DNA of 24,700 bases from JBHIET01 sp046760785 (GCA_046760785.1 JBHIET010000049.1:1-24700); one strand, 5' to 3'. Shown: positions 1-7,435, numbered from the stretch's first letter. Numbers and translations are program-made. The notes: generated by a model not told the origin, from the sequence alone.

Positions 1-64
1 CGCTGCTCAGGCTGAGTAGTGACGTCTTTTGGACAGATTATGAAAGGGTCTCTGAACTGAGAAT

Positions 65-73
65 ATTATAGCA
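65..73 (-). promoter_or_regulatory. Extended -10 promoter reading out of the window
   Basis: On the minus strand the sequence reads TGCTATAAT, a full -10 hexamer with the TG extension. No good -35 lies 16-18 bp upstream, which extended -10 promoters tolerate. Transcription would run leftwards out of the window, so the gene served is not visible. Confidence 0.35.
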
Positions 74-114
74 CAAACCCTGCGGCCGCGCTACTCAGCC
101 GTTTGGGAGCGTGT

Positions 115-176
115 CACACTGGGGACAGAATGGCCTCACCGCTGCCACGCGGAGCATTTTCCGCCGCTGCGCTGCC
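115..176 (+). repeat. Dispersed repeat family R1, copy 1
   Basis: About 62 bp nearly identical to the reverse complement of 7373-7440. The shared core contains GGGGACAGAATGGCC and GGAGCATTTTCCGCCGCTGC. The remainder of 1-285 holds no gene that I can support, only this repeat, a promoter-like -10 and the hairpin at 204-244. Confidence 0.7.
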
Positions 177-203
177 TTCACCCCCCTTCCCCACGCCCTA
201 TGG

Positions 204-244
204 GGAGGAGTTAGGAGCTGTTCCCTTGTCTCCTATGCTCCTCC
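204..244 (-). terminator. Long imperfect hairpin downstream of the RidA gene
   Basis: GGAGGAG and TAGGAG on the left arm pair with CTCCTA and CTCCTCC on the right arm. This gives 13 bp interrupted by a small bulge and closed by a 12-nt loop. It lies about 40 nt past the RidA stop codon. There is no clear T-run on either side, so it may be a processing or attenuation hairpin rather than a classical terminator. Confidence 0.3.
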
Positions 245-285
245 GTTCCCCTGCCACGAGTCAGGAGCAATGGCAGCGGCACTCA

Positions 286-678
286 TTACTCACAGTCGCA
301 CGCCTCGGCGACCACCTCGATCTCGACCCGTGCCGCCAGCGGCAGTGCAGCCGCCTGAAGCGTCGCGCGAGCGGGTGGCTCCTCCGGAAAGAACTCAGCG
401 TAGACCCTGTTCATCGCTCCAAAGTCGGCCATGTCCGCCAGGTAGACGGTAGTCTTGACGGCGTGGCGCATACAGGAACCGGCCGCCTTCAGGATAGTCT
501 CGATGTTCTGCAGCGCCCGCTGGGTCTGGCTGGCGGCGTCCTCCCCCACCAATTTGCCGGTGGCCGGGTCGAGGCCGATCTGCCCGGCCGTGAAGACGAA
601 CCCGCCAGCGCACACTGCCTGCGAGTACGGCCCGACGGCAGCGGGAGCCTGGTCTGTGGCAACGATCTGTTTGTTCAC
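286..678 (-). CDS. ridA: RidA/YjgF family enamine/imine deaminase
   Basis: A 130-residue protein of the normal RidA length. The family deaminates reactive 2-aminoacrylate and related enamines in the cytosol, protecting PLP enzymes. The N-terminal GPYSQA motif (residues 16-21), AGQIGLDP (31-38) and the C-terminal block with Arg104 followed by VEIEVVA (118-124) are all present; the Arg and the late Glu are the residues that define the active RidA subgroup. The GTG start at 678 is chosen because AAGGAGGT sits about 7 nt upstream. It lies downstream of the ABC permease with a 65-bp gap that contains a short GATACTCGATATTGG-like repeated tract. Function is well supported; its physiological substrate here is not known. 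Confidence 0.93.
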   Translation of the reverse strand: MNKQIVATDQAPAAVGPYSQAVCAGGFVFTAGQIGLDPATGKLVGEDAASQTQRALQNIETILKAAGSCMRHAVKTTVYLADMADFGAMNRVYAEFFPEEPPARATLQAAALPLAARVEIEVVAEACDCE

Positions 679-743
679 TCACACACCTCCTTGTACTTGA
701 TACTGGATACTCGATATTGGATTACGCAATGCATAATTTGCCC

Positions 744-1589
744 CTACGTCTTCACCGTTAGGTCCTGACGGCGGAAGAGGAGAATGGCAGCCGAGGTGAA
801 GGCACAGGCGTAGAAGAGCAGGACGGCCACCGCTCGACCTGGATCAGGCAGACGACCCGGTGAGAGCCAGTCGGCGGAGGACATACGTAGGTGCGGGTCG
901 GAAGCGAAGCACCGCTCCAACAGGCTGAGGGCATGGTAGGTAACGGTATAGCGGTATGCATCCGTGTCGCCCATTGTCAGCCCTAATGCCCCCACGCAGA
1001 AGTCTCCCAGGAAGGAGCCCAGCCCGGCCAGTATCCCGATCCACGAGCTTCGGCCTAGTACCAGCGCCAACATCACGACCCCCGCTGAGACGAAGCCGGT
1101 CAAGCCGACTACCAATACCGCCCCCAGTGCCCGCCACAGGAGATCGTGACCAGCCGCCTCCACGAGCGGCACGCTGCTGAAAGTCACGTGGGCGAGGCAA
1201 GTCGCCAGCAAGCCGCTGGTCATGTAAGCGAATCCATTGACCAGCGTCGTGACCACGGTGGCGATGACCTTGGAGAGCACGAATTGGTAGCGATCTACAC
1301 CCCGTGTGAGGATGGACCGCACCGTCCCCAGTTCGTAGTCGTTGCCCAGCGCCAGCACCGCCACCACCACCATCATCAGTGAGATAAACAGCAGGGTCTC
1401 ACCGGCGAACAGCAACGTGGTGACCTGTGGGAAAACCGCCGCATCCTCCCGGTCTACCAGCGCCAGAAGCCCTTCTCCTGCAGCGGGACCCAGGAGCATC
1501 AGCCCCAGCACCAGTCGGGCAGCCGGCTTGCGCCAGAATTTGAGCATCTCGACCCCGGTCAACCGCGCCAGCGCGTTCAGGGCATCCAT
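744..1589 (-). CDS. ABC-2 type transporter permease
   Basis: A 281-residue integral membrane protein with about six hydrophobic segments (one near residues 25-40, then around 65-85, 110-135, 155-180, 190-215 and close to the C terminus). It has the NDYELGTVRSILTRG block typical of ABC-2 permeases that move drugs or polysaccharides. The ATG at 1589 is preferred over an upstream start at 1643 because GGGAGGGAGA directly precedes it and the upstream extension overlaps the stub of another gene. No ATPase gene is adjacent in this window. The C-terminal FRRQDLTVKT resembles the C terminus encoded by the remnant just upstream, which suggests a former tandem pair of permeases. Substrate cannot be inferred. 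Confidence 0.85.
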   Translation of the reverse strand: MDALNALARLTGVEMLKFWRKPAARLVLGLMLLGPAAGEGLLALVDREDAAVFPQVTTLLFAGETLLFISLMMVVVAVLALGNDYELGTVRSILTRGVDRYQFVLSKVIATVVTTLVNGFAYMTSGLLATCLAHVTFSSVPLVEAAGHDLLWRALGAVLVVGLTGFVSAGVVMLALVLGRSSWIGILAGLGSFLGDFCVGALGLTMGDTDAYRYTVTYHALSLLERCFASDPHLRMSSADWLSPGRLPDPGRAVAVLLFYACAFTSAAILLFRRQDLTVKT

Positions 1590-1603
1590 TCTCCCTCCCA
1601 TCA

Positions 1604-1660
1604 CTACGTTCCATAGCTCACGTCGCGACGGCGGAAGACCCACACCGCCAGCCCTAAAGA
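1604..1660 (-). pseudogene. C-terminal stub of a second ABC-2 permease
   Basis: In the frame ending with TAG at 1604-1606 the sequence reads LSLGLAVWVFRRRDVSYGT then stop. This resembles the last residues of the neighbouring permease (AAILLFRRQDLTVKT). Upstream of it the frame loses hydrophobicity at once, so only the final ~19 codons survive. The pair was probably two permease subunits of one transporter, with the first deleted. Confidence 0.5.
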
Positions 1661-1752
1661 CAGGCAGCGCTGGCCAGGGCCTCGACCATATCTTGGGTTT
1701 CTCCTGCGGGTGGACCCCAGTGCAAAACTACGTTGGCATTGTATCCCAGCAT
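1654..1752 (-). CDS. Possible 32-residue small ORF
   Basis: The ATG at 1752 overlaps the stop of the upstream 90-residue ORF as TGATG, the coupling seen elsewhere in this window. The 32 codons end at 1654, within the permease stub. The peptide is unremarkable (it includes NANVVLHWGPPAGETQD) and I recognise no family. It could equally be the frameshifted tail of the upstream gene. Confidence 0.2.
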   Translation of the reverse strand: MLGYNANVVLHWGPPAGETQDMVEALASAACL

Positions 1753-2024
1753 CACGCCCAGCAGTCTACCTCCAGCCGCAAAAGTTCACGCGCCCAGGGG
1801 ACGCCCAAGTGATCCTCGTGCGCACCGATGTAGCGGGCCAACTCGCCCCGTTCCGGCTCATCCGGCGTGAACCAGTCCAGGGCGAGTTCCTGCCAGTTAT
1901 TGGGCCGGATCTCGACGTCGTTCCTGGAGAGAACTTCGTCGGCCTGGCAAACCGCCCGCCGGTACTCTGAAGCAGGCAAGGCCGACCGCTGGCGTGGCTT
2001 TCGTCTTCGCTTCCGTCTGGACAT
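1752..2024 (-). CDS. Unknown small protein with basic N terminus
   Basis: Ninety residues starting at the ATG at 2024. An in-frame ATG at 2084 is possible, but the intervening codons are a GAGTGAGCG-like low-complexity tract. The N terminus is very basic (MSRRKRRRKPRQR); the rest is charged and tryptophan-containing, with NWQELALDWFTPDEPER. No membrane segment or known motif is visible. Codon use looks like a real gene, but I do not recognise the family. It stands alone upstream of the permease remnant and may be a fragment. Confidence 0.45.
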   Translation of the reverse strand: MSRRKRRRKPRQRSALPASEYRRAVCQADEVLSRNDVEIRPNNWQELALDWFTPDEPERGELARYIGAHEDHLGVPWARELLRLEVDCWA

Positions 2025-2190
2025 ACCGTTCTCTCGCTCGCTGATCACCGAATCACTGACCCACCGAACACTCACTGACGTCATTAAAAGGCCCCGCCGC
2101 CTGGTGAGCGACCAGTGGCCTCAATGCCATGATAGCCGACCACTCCGCTTGAATCGGACAGGGGGACTCTTTTCCATCTTTCTGCCGTCG

Positions 2191-2324
2191 TTACCACTCA
2201 GGCTACCACCCATTGGATGTTTAAGCTCTCAGCCCTCGTCCCCAAGGGCGGTTCTGGTGAGAGCATCTCATTTTGAGCAGCTATTTGCCGCACCAGCCGC
2301 CCCCGAGACGGGGGCTGGGAGCAT
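2191..2324 (+). repeat. Palindromic repeat family R2, copy 1 (two-hairpin unit)
   Basis: The core at 2212-2324 begins TTGGATGTTTAAGCTCTC. It has a first hairpin (GCTCTC...GAGAGC enclosing CCCTCGTCCCCAAGGG) and a second one (GCCCCCGAGACGGGGGC). Positions 2191-2272 recur almost exactly at 2328-2408, and the whole two-hairpin unit recurs at 21973-22086. The preceding interval 2085-2190 shows nothing recognisable. Confidence 0.8.
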
Positions 2325-2327
2325 AGG

Positions 2328-2408
2328 TTACCGCTCAGGCTACACCCATTGGATGTTTAAGCTCTCAGCCCTCGTCCCCGAGGGCGGTTCTGGCGAGAGC
2401 ATCTCATT
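2328..2408 (+). repeat. Palindromic repeat family R2, copy 2 (first hairpin only)
   Basis: An 81-bp direct repeat of 2191-2272, ending in GCATCTCATT, with a perfect CCCTCG/CGAGGG inner stem. Its right end supplies the premature stop of the pRiA4b-ORF3-like gene at 2404, so insertion or recombination at this unit appears to have truncated that gene. Confidence 0.8.
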
Positions 2409-2814
2409 CCATCGCGACCTGGATGATGTAGTGCAGTTTCTCCAAGGTGGTGTCACCGGGCACCTGGATGCGCCGCCAGATGGGTGGCTTGCTTTCGTCC
2501 AGCGTGACTTTGATTTGGTAAATCTGTACTTTCGAAGGCATAGTCTGTCTCCTGCGGTCCTGGGGAGACCGCTCCTTGAGATATGGAAGTTGGTCAGCCG
2601 ATACCAATACCCTGATCGTGCGGCTCTTCCCCAGTTCCCTTGTGATGAGTCCACGCTCTTCCAGCCTCAGCACCATTTGGTGGACGGTAGGCGCACTGAC
2701 TCGAAAGAAGCGTTGCATATCCAATTCCGATGGGGGCTGGCCGTGGATGACGGTATAGTTGTAGATAAAAGCCAGGTACTGTCCCTGTTTCTCCGTGTAG
2801 TCGTAATCGGGCAC
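2404..2814 (-). pseudogene. LexA-like winged helix fused to truncated pRiA4b ORF-3 domain
   Basis: Residues 1-75 form a LexA-type winged-helix DNA-binding domain (QGQYLAFIYNYTVIHGQPPS ... VHQMVLRLEERGLITRE) with no protease domain; small solo versions act as transcriptional regulators. From Met92 onwards the sequence is the start of a plasmid pRiA4b ORF-3-like domain (IYQIKVTLDESKPPIWRRI). It stops after IIQVAM, where the family continues with GW and about 100 further residues. A good AGGAG lies before the internal ATG at 2541, so these were probably two genes now read as one. The truncation coincides with repeat R2 copy 2. The GTG start at 2814 follows GGAAGA. The regulator half may still function. 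Confidence 0.65.
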
Positions 2815-2829
2815 TCTTCCCTACTCCAA

Positions 2830-3365
2830 TTACTGCAATCTGTCCAACAACTGCGCTACATTCTCCGCGACGCACTCCTCCAACTCATGCGCCTCGGCAT
2901 TGAGCACTTCCAGCTCCTCGTGCAGCTCGGTGAGCCGCCCGGCGAAGTCAAAATCCTCCTCCTCCCGCTCGGCCACGCCCACGTAGCGGCCGGGGTTGAG
3001 GCTCCAGCCCTGGGCCTCGATCTCCTCCAGTGTCGCCACCTTGCATAGCCCCGGCACGTCGCGGTAGACGCCGTCGGGGAGATGAGGGTGGAATTGGCCA
3101 GGCGGCTGTAGGTCTTGGGGAGGACGTCCTTCCGGGCGTAGTGGTCGTCCTTGGTGATAGGCCGCTGGCGGCGACCTCCGGCATGGGCGGCCCGTTCCGC
3201 CTGGATCGCCTGCTCGGCGTGGGCGAATTTATGATCGGGATAGCGCAGGAAGATGAGCCCCAGGACAGGGACGGAGTACTCGGACGCCTTGAGCTTGGAA
3301 TTAGCCCGTAGCTCATCGGCGGCATCCCACAGGCGTTTTTCGATCTCGGTGCTGTTGGTTAGCAC
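2830..3365 (-). pseudogene. hsdM: Type I restriction-modification methylase (hsdM) with internal deletion
   Basis: The frame starting with GTG at 3365 (AAGGAG just upstream) encodes the HsdM N-terminal helical region (EIEKRLWDAADELRANSKLK ... VPVLGLIFLRY). After about 90 residues it shifts, near 3075-3090, into a second frame. That frame encodes the HsdM C terminus (VPGLCKVATLEEIEAQGW ... NPGRYVGVAE) ending at 2830. A complete HsdM has about 480-700 residues; the SAM-binding and NPPF/NPPY catalytic region is absent. The gene is dead as a methyltransferase, and no hsdS or hsdR is present. Confidence 0.85.
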
Positions 3366-4002
3366 GTGGGCTCCTTGTGTGTGATCTCGTCAAGTACGGC
3401 CCGCCGAAGGAGCCATCGCCCAGGGCGGCCCGGAAGTCGGCGGCGGGAGCAGTGCCGGGGATCTCCACCGACTCCTTCTCCCCTTCCGGTACGGGTCCCA
3501 CGCGGGTGAAAGGGAAGTTCTCCGACCAGTTGGCGTGATGCTGCGGCAGCCCGGCCTCCTGGGCCACGGCATCCACCGCCGGGTGGCGCCACCAGTGGAA
3601 GAGAGCCAGACGGTCATCGGGGTGGGCGTTGCCCAGTTCTACCAGCAGGGGGTACAGCAGGCCAGTGTTGCCGCCGTGGCCGTTGCTCACCAGTACTCGA
3701 CGGAACCCCTGCGCCAGCAGCCCCTCGATCAGTTCCCGCACCACTGCCACGAAGGTCTCGGTCGAGAGGCTCAGCGTGCCGGGGTATGCGGTGAAGTAGG
3801 GGGAGATGCCATAGGGAAGCGGTGGCGCGACGAGCACCCCTTCTCGACGGCAGGCTTCCTGCGCCACTGCCAGCGGGACGCGGACATCGGCGAGCAGGCT
3901 CAGATAGCCGTGCTGCTCACACGCCCCGGTGACCACCACAACCCGGTCGTCTCGCTCCAGGTATCGCTCGACGTCCATCCAGTTCAGGTCTTCGAATAGC
4001 AC
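3366..4002 (-). pseudogene. Creatininase-family amidohydrolase, 3' end lost
   Basis: About 203 residues align in character with the creatininase/FAPy-deformylase family of metal-dependent amidohydrolases. ACEQHGYLSLLADVRVPLA carries the Glu-x-His and Asp metal ligands, NGHGGN is the family signature, and GDGSFGGPY is the usual late motif. After GGPY the reading frame runs into the ribosome-binding site and start of the hsdM remnant, and continues as unrelated basic residues to 3313. The last 30-40 residues of the family are therefore missing. The start is taken as GTG at 4002 (GGAG 6 nt before it); TTG at 4014 is an alternative. The metal site is retained, so residual activity cannot be excluded. 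Confidence 0.75.
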
Positions 4003-4039
4003 TTCTCTCTCCAATCTCTGCTCTCCATTCTCCGCTCTG

Positions 4040-6517
4040 CTACGGCTTCAACACCAACACCCCTTCCGCGTCCGCCTCCACGTCCGCCCGCTCCCACAGC
4101 ATCGGGTGGTACTCGATGTTCCGCCAGGGATCAATCATGTCGTCGTAGTGAGGGTGGTAGGGATGGCCGGACTGGCCCGTGGTGTGCATCGAGACCGAGC
4201 GGCTCAGATTGCCCAGGTCCACGATCTGGCGGTAGGAGGGGACGACACTCACGTCGTATGGGTCGTCCAGGCTGTAGCCGGTGTTGTTGACCGTGGCGAT
4301 GGTGCCATCCACCGGGAACGGCCCCCGGTTAAAGATTGCCTCGATGAGGCTGATGCCGGACTGACCCAGGCTCTGATTCTCAAAAGTGGCGGTGTGGAGA
4401 TCGCCCCAGCGCCAGTTGTCCATATTGCGTCCCAGCGTCTCAGTCAGTTCCTCTACCGCCTTTTCCAGTGCCAGCAGCAAGACCTCGTCCCGAGTCTCCA
4501 CTTTCGGCGTGGCCACGTCGTCGAACCAGAGGGAGGCGTCATCCTCCAAGAGGTCCACCAGCGCGACGCTCACATTGCTCCGGGCCTTGCCCAGGAGTTG
4601 CTCCCCCAGTTCGTCGCCGAAGGTCAGGTCTATCAGGTGCATGCGGAAAGCCTCGAAGAGGGCAGCCCCGGCGCTGTCCCGATCCGCCCGCCTATTCCAG
4701 GCCCGCAACATCTCCAGCGCCTCCGCCAGCCTGCGCTCGTCCACAGCGGTGGAGCCTGAAACCTTGGCTGGGAGCACCAACAGGTGGGGCAGGACGTCCT
4801 CCGCCCAGATAGGGCTGCTGTTTCCTTGCATGGTCTGTATGTCGGCCAGCGAGATGGAGTCGTCGGCCTCGATGAGCTCCACGATCCGCCGCGCCCGGTA
4901 GCCGGGGTCCCAGTCCATCGAGATAAAGTGAGGGTAATCCGGCCCCACCACGGCGTTGTTGGCGGTGACGATGTACCCCTCCTCCGGGTTGAAGGCGCGA
5001 GGCAACTCGTCGAAGGGGATATAGCCTTCCCACTCGTACTCATCAGTCCAGCCGGGCACGGGCATTGAACCGTCGCCGGAAGCGCGGATGGGGATGCGGC
5101 CCGGGGCCTGGTAACCAATGTTCCCTTCCACGTCGGCGTAGACGAAGTTTTGGCTGGGCACGTCCCAGTAACTCAGCGCCTCCCGGAACTCCTCCCAGTT
5201 GCTGGCCTGGTCGAGGAGAAGGACACTGTGTACTATCGTGCCTGGCTGGAGCGCGGTCCAGGAGAAGGCCAGTGGTTGCCAGCCGAAGGCCCAGTCCTCT
5301 CCAGTGCCGCCGACCACGTCGTTGATGATGGGGCCGTGGCGGGTGATGCGCGCGAATACCACAACCGGCTCCTCCTCCCCGGCGACGGTGATCTCCTCGC
5401 GGACGATGTCCATATCAACCCACTCCCCCCCGTATTCGTACTGGTTGGGATTCTCCGGGTTGACCTTCTCGATGAACAGGTCTTGCACATCCGGCCCCAG
5501 GTTAGTTACTCCCCAGGCGATGTGGTCATTGTGGCCGATGATGACGCCGGGGACACTGGCGAAAGAAGCACCATCAATGTTGTAGGGACAATCAGGCCCC
5601 ACTGGCTCGCAGTGCAGCCCGATCTCGTACCAGATGGAGGGCATCTGGATGCCCAGGTGGGGGTCGTTAGCCAGGAGGGGCATCCCCGTTTCGGTGCACT
5701 CCCCGCTGATGACCCAGTTGTTGCTGCCGAGGCCTGCCCTGAGTGAGGCCGAAGGGTCATCCCCTGTCCCGAAGGCATATGAGTCGAAGGCAGCCTCAGG
5801 CAGTGCCTCCAACGTCGCCTCCGCCAACGGATGTGGGACGATGACCGGGTGGTCGTCCGGGTAGGGCGGCATCAGCTCTTCCATGGCGGCGGTACCCAAC
5901 CGGGCGGCGATGTGGGCGCGCAGGAGTTCGGCGTCCATATTGCCTCCCAGGTCCCAGGCCATCACCTTGGCCCAGGTGAGGGTGTTGAGGGAAGTCCAGG
6001 GTTCCGGCTCAAACTTGACGCCGGTGAGACCCAGCATAGTAAACTCCATTCCCAGGCGCTTCCGGTGGGTGGAGATGTAGGCATTGACTCCCTCGGCGTA
6101 AGCTTCCAGCATTGCCAGGTCTTCCGCATTCAAGTGCTTCAGTTCCTCGGCGGCGGTGCGGTGCCAGCCGAGCGTGCGGATGAAGCGATCATTCTCCAGG
6201 GCAGAGTCGCCCAGAATCTCCGACAGCCGCCCGGAGCCGATCCGCCGCCAGAACTCCATCTGCCAGAAGCGGTCCTGGGCATGGACGTATCCCTGGGTGA
6301 AGAACAGGTCGTGGGAGTTGGAGGCGTAGATGTGGGGGATGCCCCAGCTATCGCGGATGACGGTGACCTCTGCCTGCAATCCATCCACCCCCCGGACCGT
6401 CCCGTCCACCTTGGGCCAGGGACGGCGCACGGCGAGGAGGCCATAGCCACATCCGGCCAGCCCCACCACCAGCAGGATGGCCAGCAACACCAGCAAGACA
6501 CGGATTAGAATACGCAT
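4040..6517 (-). CDS. Penicillin acylase family N-terminal-nucleophile amidohydrolase (lipoprotein)
   Basis: An 825-residue precursor of the penicillin G/cephalosporin/acyl-homoserine-lactone acylase family, which cleaves amide bonds after self-processing. Residues 1-22 are a hydrophobic signal ending in LAGC, so Cys23 is a candidate lipobox cysteine. The alpha-subunit has the family start RDSWGIPHIYASN (55-67) and QGYVHAQDRFWQME (75-88). The nucleophile is Ser265 in GLGSNNW, preceded by a spacer peptide and followed by LLANDPHLG, leaving a beta-subunit of about 560 residues. A dispersed repeat inserted in frame encodes part of the spacer (5737-5756). AAAGGAGGG lies before the ATG. A near-consensus promoter lies about 390 bp upstream. 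Natural substrate unknown; quorum-signal or peptide-like amides are possibilities. Confidence 0.92.
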   Translation of the reverse strand: MRILIRVLLVLLAILLVVGLAGCGYGLLAVRRPWPKVDGTVRGVDGLQAEVTVIRDSWGIPHIYASNSHDLFFTQGYVHAQDRFWQMEFWRRIGSGRLSEILGDSALENDRFIRTLGWHRTAAEELKHLNAEDLAMLEAYAEGVNAYISTHRKRLGMEFTMLGLTGVKFEPEPWTSLNTLTWAKVMAWDLGGNMDAELLRAHIAARLGTAAMEELMPPYPDDHPVIVPHPLAEATLEALPEAAFDSYAFGTGDDPSASLRAGLGSNNWVISGECTETGMPLLANDPHLGIQMPSIWYEIGLHCEPVGPDCPYNIDGASFASVPGVIIGHNDHIAWGVTNLGPDVQDLFIEKVNPENPNQYEYGGEWVDMDIVREEITVAGEEEPVVVFARITRHGPIINDVVGGTGEDWAFGWQPLAFSWTALQPGTIVHSVLLLDQASNWEEFREALSYWDVPSQNFVYADVEGNIGYQAPGRIPIRASGDGSMPVPGWTDEYEWEGYIPFDELPRAFNPEEGYIVTANNAVVGPDYPHFISMDWDPGYRARRIVELIEADDSISLADIQTMQGNSSPIWAEDVLPHLLVLPAKVSGSTAVDERRLAEALEMLRAWNRRADRDSAGAALFEAFRMHLIDLTFGDELGEQLLGKARSNVSVALVDLLEDDASLWFDDVATPKVETRDEVLLLALEKAVEELTETLGRNMDNWRWGDLHTATFENQSLGQSGISLIEAIFNRGPFPVDGTIATVNNTGYSLDDPYDVSVVPSYRQIVDLGNLSRSVSMHTTGQSGHPYHPHYDDMIDPWRNIEYHPMLWERADVEADAEGVLVLKP
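5737..5756. repeat. CCTGAG...CGAAGGG short repeat inside the acylase gene
   Basis: CCCTGAGTGAGGCCGAAGGG belongs to the same short palindromic family seen at 11257-11289, 12558-12580 and inside both MITE copies (TCCTGAG...TCGAAGG). Here it is in frame and encodes PSASLRAG, immediately upstream of the autoprocessing Gly-Ser. Confidence 0.55.
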
Positions 6518-6623
6518 GTTGTCCCTCCTTTCTTCTCTTGGCCGTTAAGGATCACGAGCGGTCTCATCCCCCGCACGCCAGGCGATTTCATCGCATTGTA
6601 CGGTTTCGAGCGGTAGTAGTCTT

Positions 6624-6779
6624 TTATCTGGCTAAATCTGTCTCGATGTACGCCGCCATCAAACCGGTTGTAGTCGCCCTTTCCACGATTTCCTGATTCT
6701 CTTTGGCAATCTTGGAATACCGGACCACCTGTCGAGGCGCGGCATAACGGCACACGCATAACCCGCCGGACCGGCCCAT
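6624..6779 (-). CDS. Possible 51-residue ORF in the acylase leader
   Basis: An ATG at 6779 opens a 51-codon frame. Its second half looks protein-like (SKIAKENQEIVERATTTGLM), but no family is recognised. It lies between the strong minus-strand promoter at 6911-6939 and the acylase gene. It may be the tail of a deleted gene. The rest of the 6518-6957 gap shows only promoter elements. Confidence 0.2.
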   Translation of the reverse strand: MGRSGGLCVCRYAAPRQVVRYSKIAKENQEIVERATTTGLMAAYIETDLAR

Positions 6780-6910
6780 GCAAAACCTACTCCATTACAG
6801 AACCAACTACACTAGCCAGACCTGCACCAACCCGAAAGGCATTGCGTCAGCCGCGTCAAAATCATGCCAGGCCAGCGCGAACTATGTCAATCTTGCGCCG
6901 CCCAACAAGG

Positions 6911-6939
6911 ATTATATAGCGCCAGAGAGCTGAAGTCAA
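6911..6939 (-). promoter_or_regulatory. Near-consensus sigma-70 promoter for the acylase transcript
   Basis: On the minus strand TTGACT (6934-6939), a 17-bp spacer and TATAAT (6911-6916) give the best housekeeping promoter in the window. It would produce a leader of nearly 390 nt before the acylase ATG. It is divergent from the promoter at 6956-6983, with 16 bp between the two -35 boxes. Confidence 0.6.
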
Positions 6940-6955
6940 CCACCGCTTGGCGTCG

Positions 6956-6983
6956 TTGTCGTCGGGCAGCGGTGTGCTATAAT
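6956..6983 (+). promoter_or_regulatory. Promoter with extended -10 for the methyltransferase stub
   Basis: TTGTCG (6956-6961), a 16-bp spacer and TATAAT (6978-6983) preceded by TGC. It lies 22 bp before the TTG start of the truncated methyltransferase, with CGGAGGT in between, so transcription and translation signals of that lost gene are intact. Confidence 0.5.
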
Positions 6984-7005
6984 ACCGCAAGATCGGAGGT
7001 CACCG

Positions 7006-7209
7006 TTGGGGCTTGGAAAGATCGAGAGCTGGCTCTTTGACCTGCAATACCTGCTGGGCCGCAGTCCCTGGGACACGGGCGTGACGCCGCCGGAGGTGGT
7101 GGAGCTGATCGCGAGCGGCGACTTTCCCCCCGGCCGGGCGCTGGATCTGGGCTGCGGCACCGGCACCAACGGCATCACGCTGGCCCGCCACGGCTGGGAG
7201 GTGGTGGGG
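7006..7209 (+). pseudogene. N-terminal stub of a class I SAM-dependent methyltransferase
   Basis: TTG start preceded by GGAGGT. The first 68 residues carry a typical start (WLFDLQYLLGRSPWDTGVTP) and motif I of Rossmann methyltransferases (ALDLGCGTGTNGITLA). After HGWEVVGY the next strand (VDFAPxAI in relatives) and all the remaining ~130 residues are missing, and the frame runs on into unrelated sequence. A complete gene would be about 200 residues. A deletion has joined this stub to the start of a different ORF at 7211. Confidence 0.75.
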
Positions 7210-7210
7210 T

Positions 7211-7435
7211 ATGTCCCGGTCGCACCGGTTCCGTCTGTGGTTCATCCTGGCGCTGGTCGTGGTGCTCGTCGTCACCGTGGCGCTGTGGCTGCGCGGCACA
7301 CTGACCGAGAGCCGCAGCCCTTCGCCCCTGCCCACTCCCGGCGTGTCACCGCTCTCCACGCCGACCCCTCCGGGCGGCGCAGCGGCGGAAAATGCTCCGC
7401 GTGGCAGCGGTAAGGCCATTCTGTCCCCAGCGTGA
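7211..7435 (+). CDS. Small single-pass membrane ORF, tail formed by repeat R1
   Basis: Seventy-four codons: a basic N terminus (MSRSHRFRLW), one strong transmembrane segment (FILALVVVLVVTVALWL, about residues 11-27) and a Ser/Pro/Thr-rich tail. The last ~20 codons coincide with repeat R1 copy 2, so the native C terminus has been replaced or the ORF is a fragment of a longer secreted protein. No Shine-Dalgarno of its own is obvious. Function unknown. Confidence 0.4.
   Translation: MSRSHRFRLWFILALVVVLVVTVALWLRGTLTESRSPSPLPTPGVSPLSTPTPPGGAAAENAPRGSGKAILSPA

Noticed and set aside
1867..3048. 393-codon open frame on the plus strand
   Set aside because: It runs antisense through the repeats, the winged-helix gene and the hsdM remnant. 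It has no family resemblance; it is a GC-driven shadow frame.
2830..3365. A working type I restriction-modification system
   Set aside because: Only the two ends of hsdM remain, in different frames, and no hsdS or hsdR is present.
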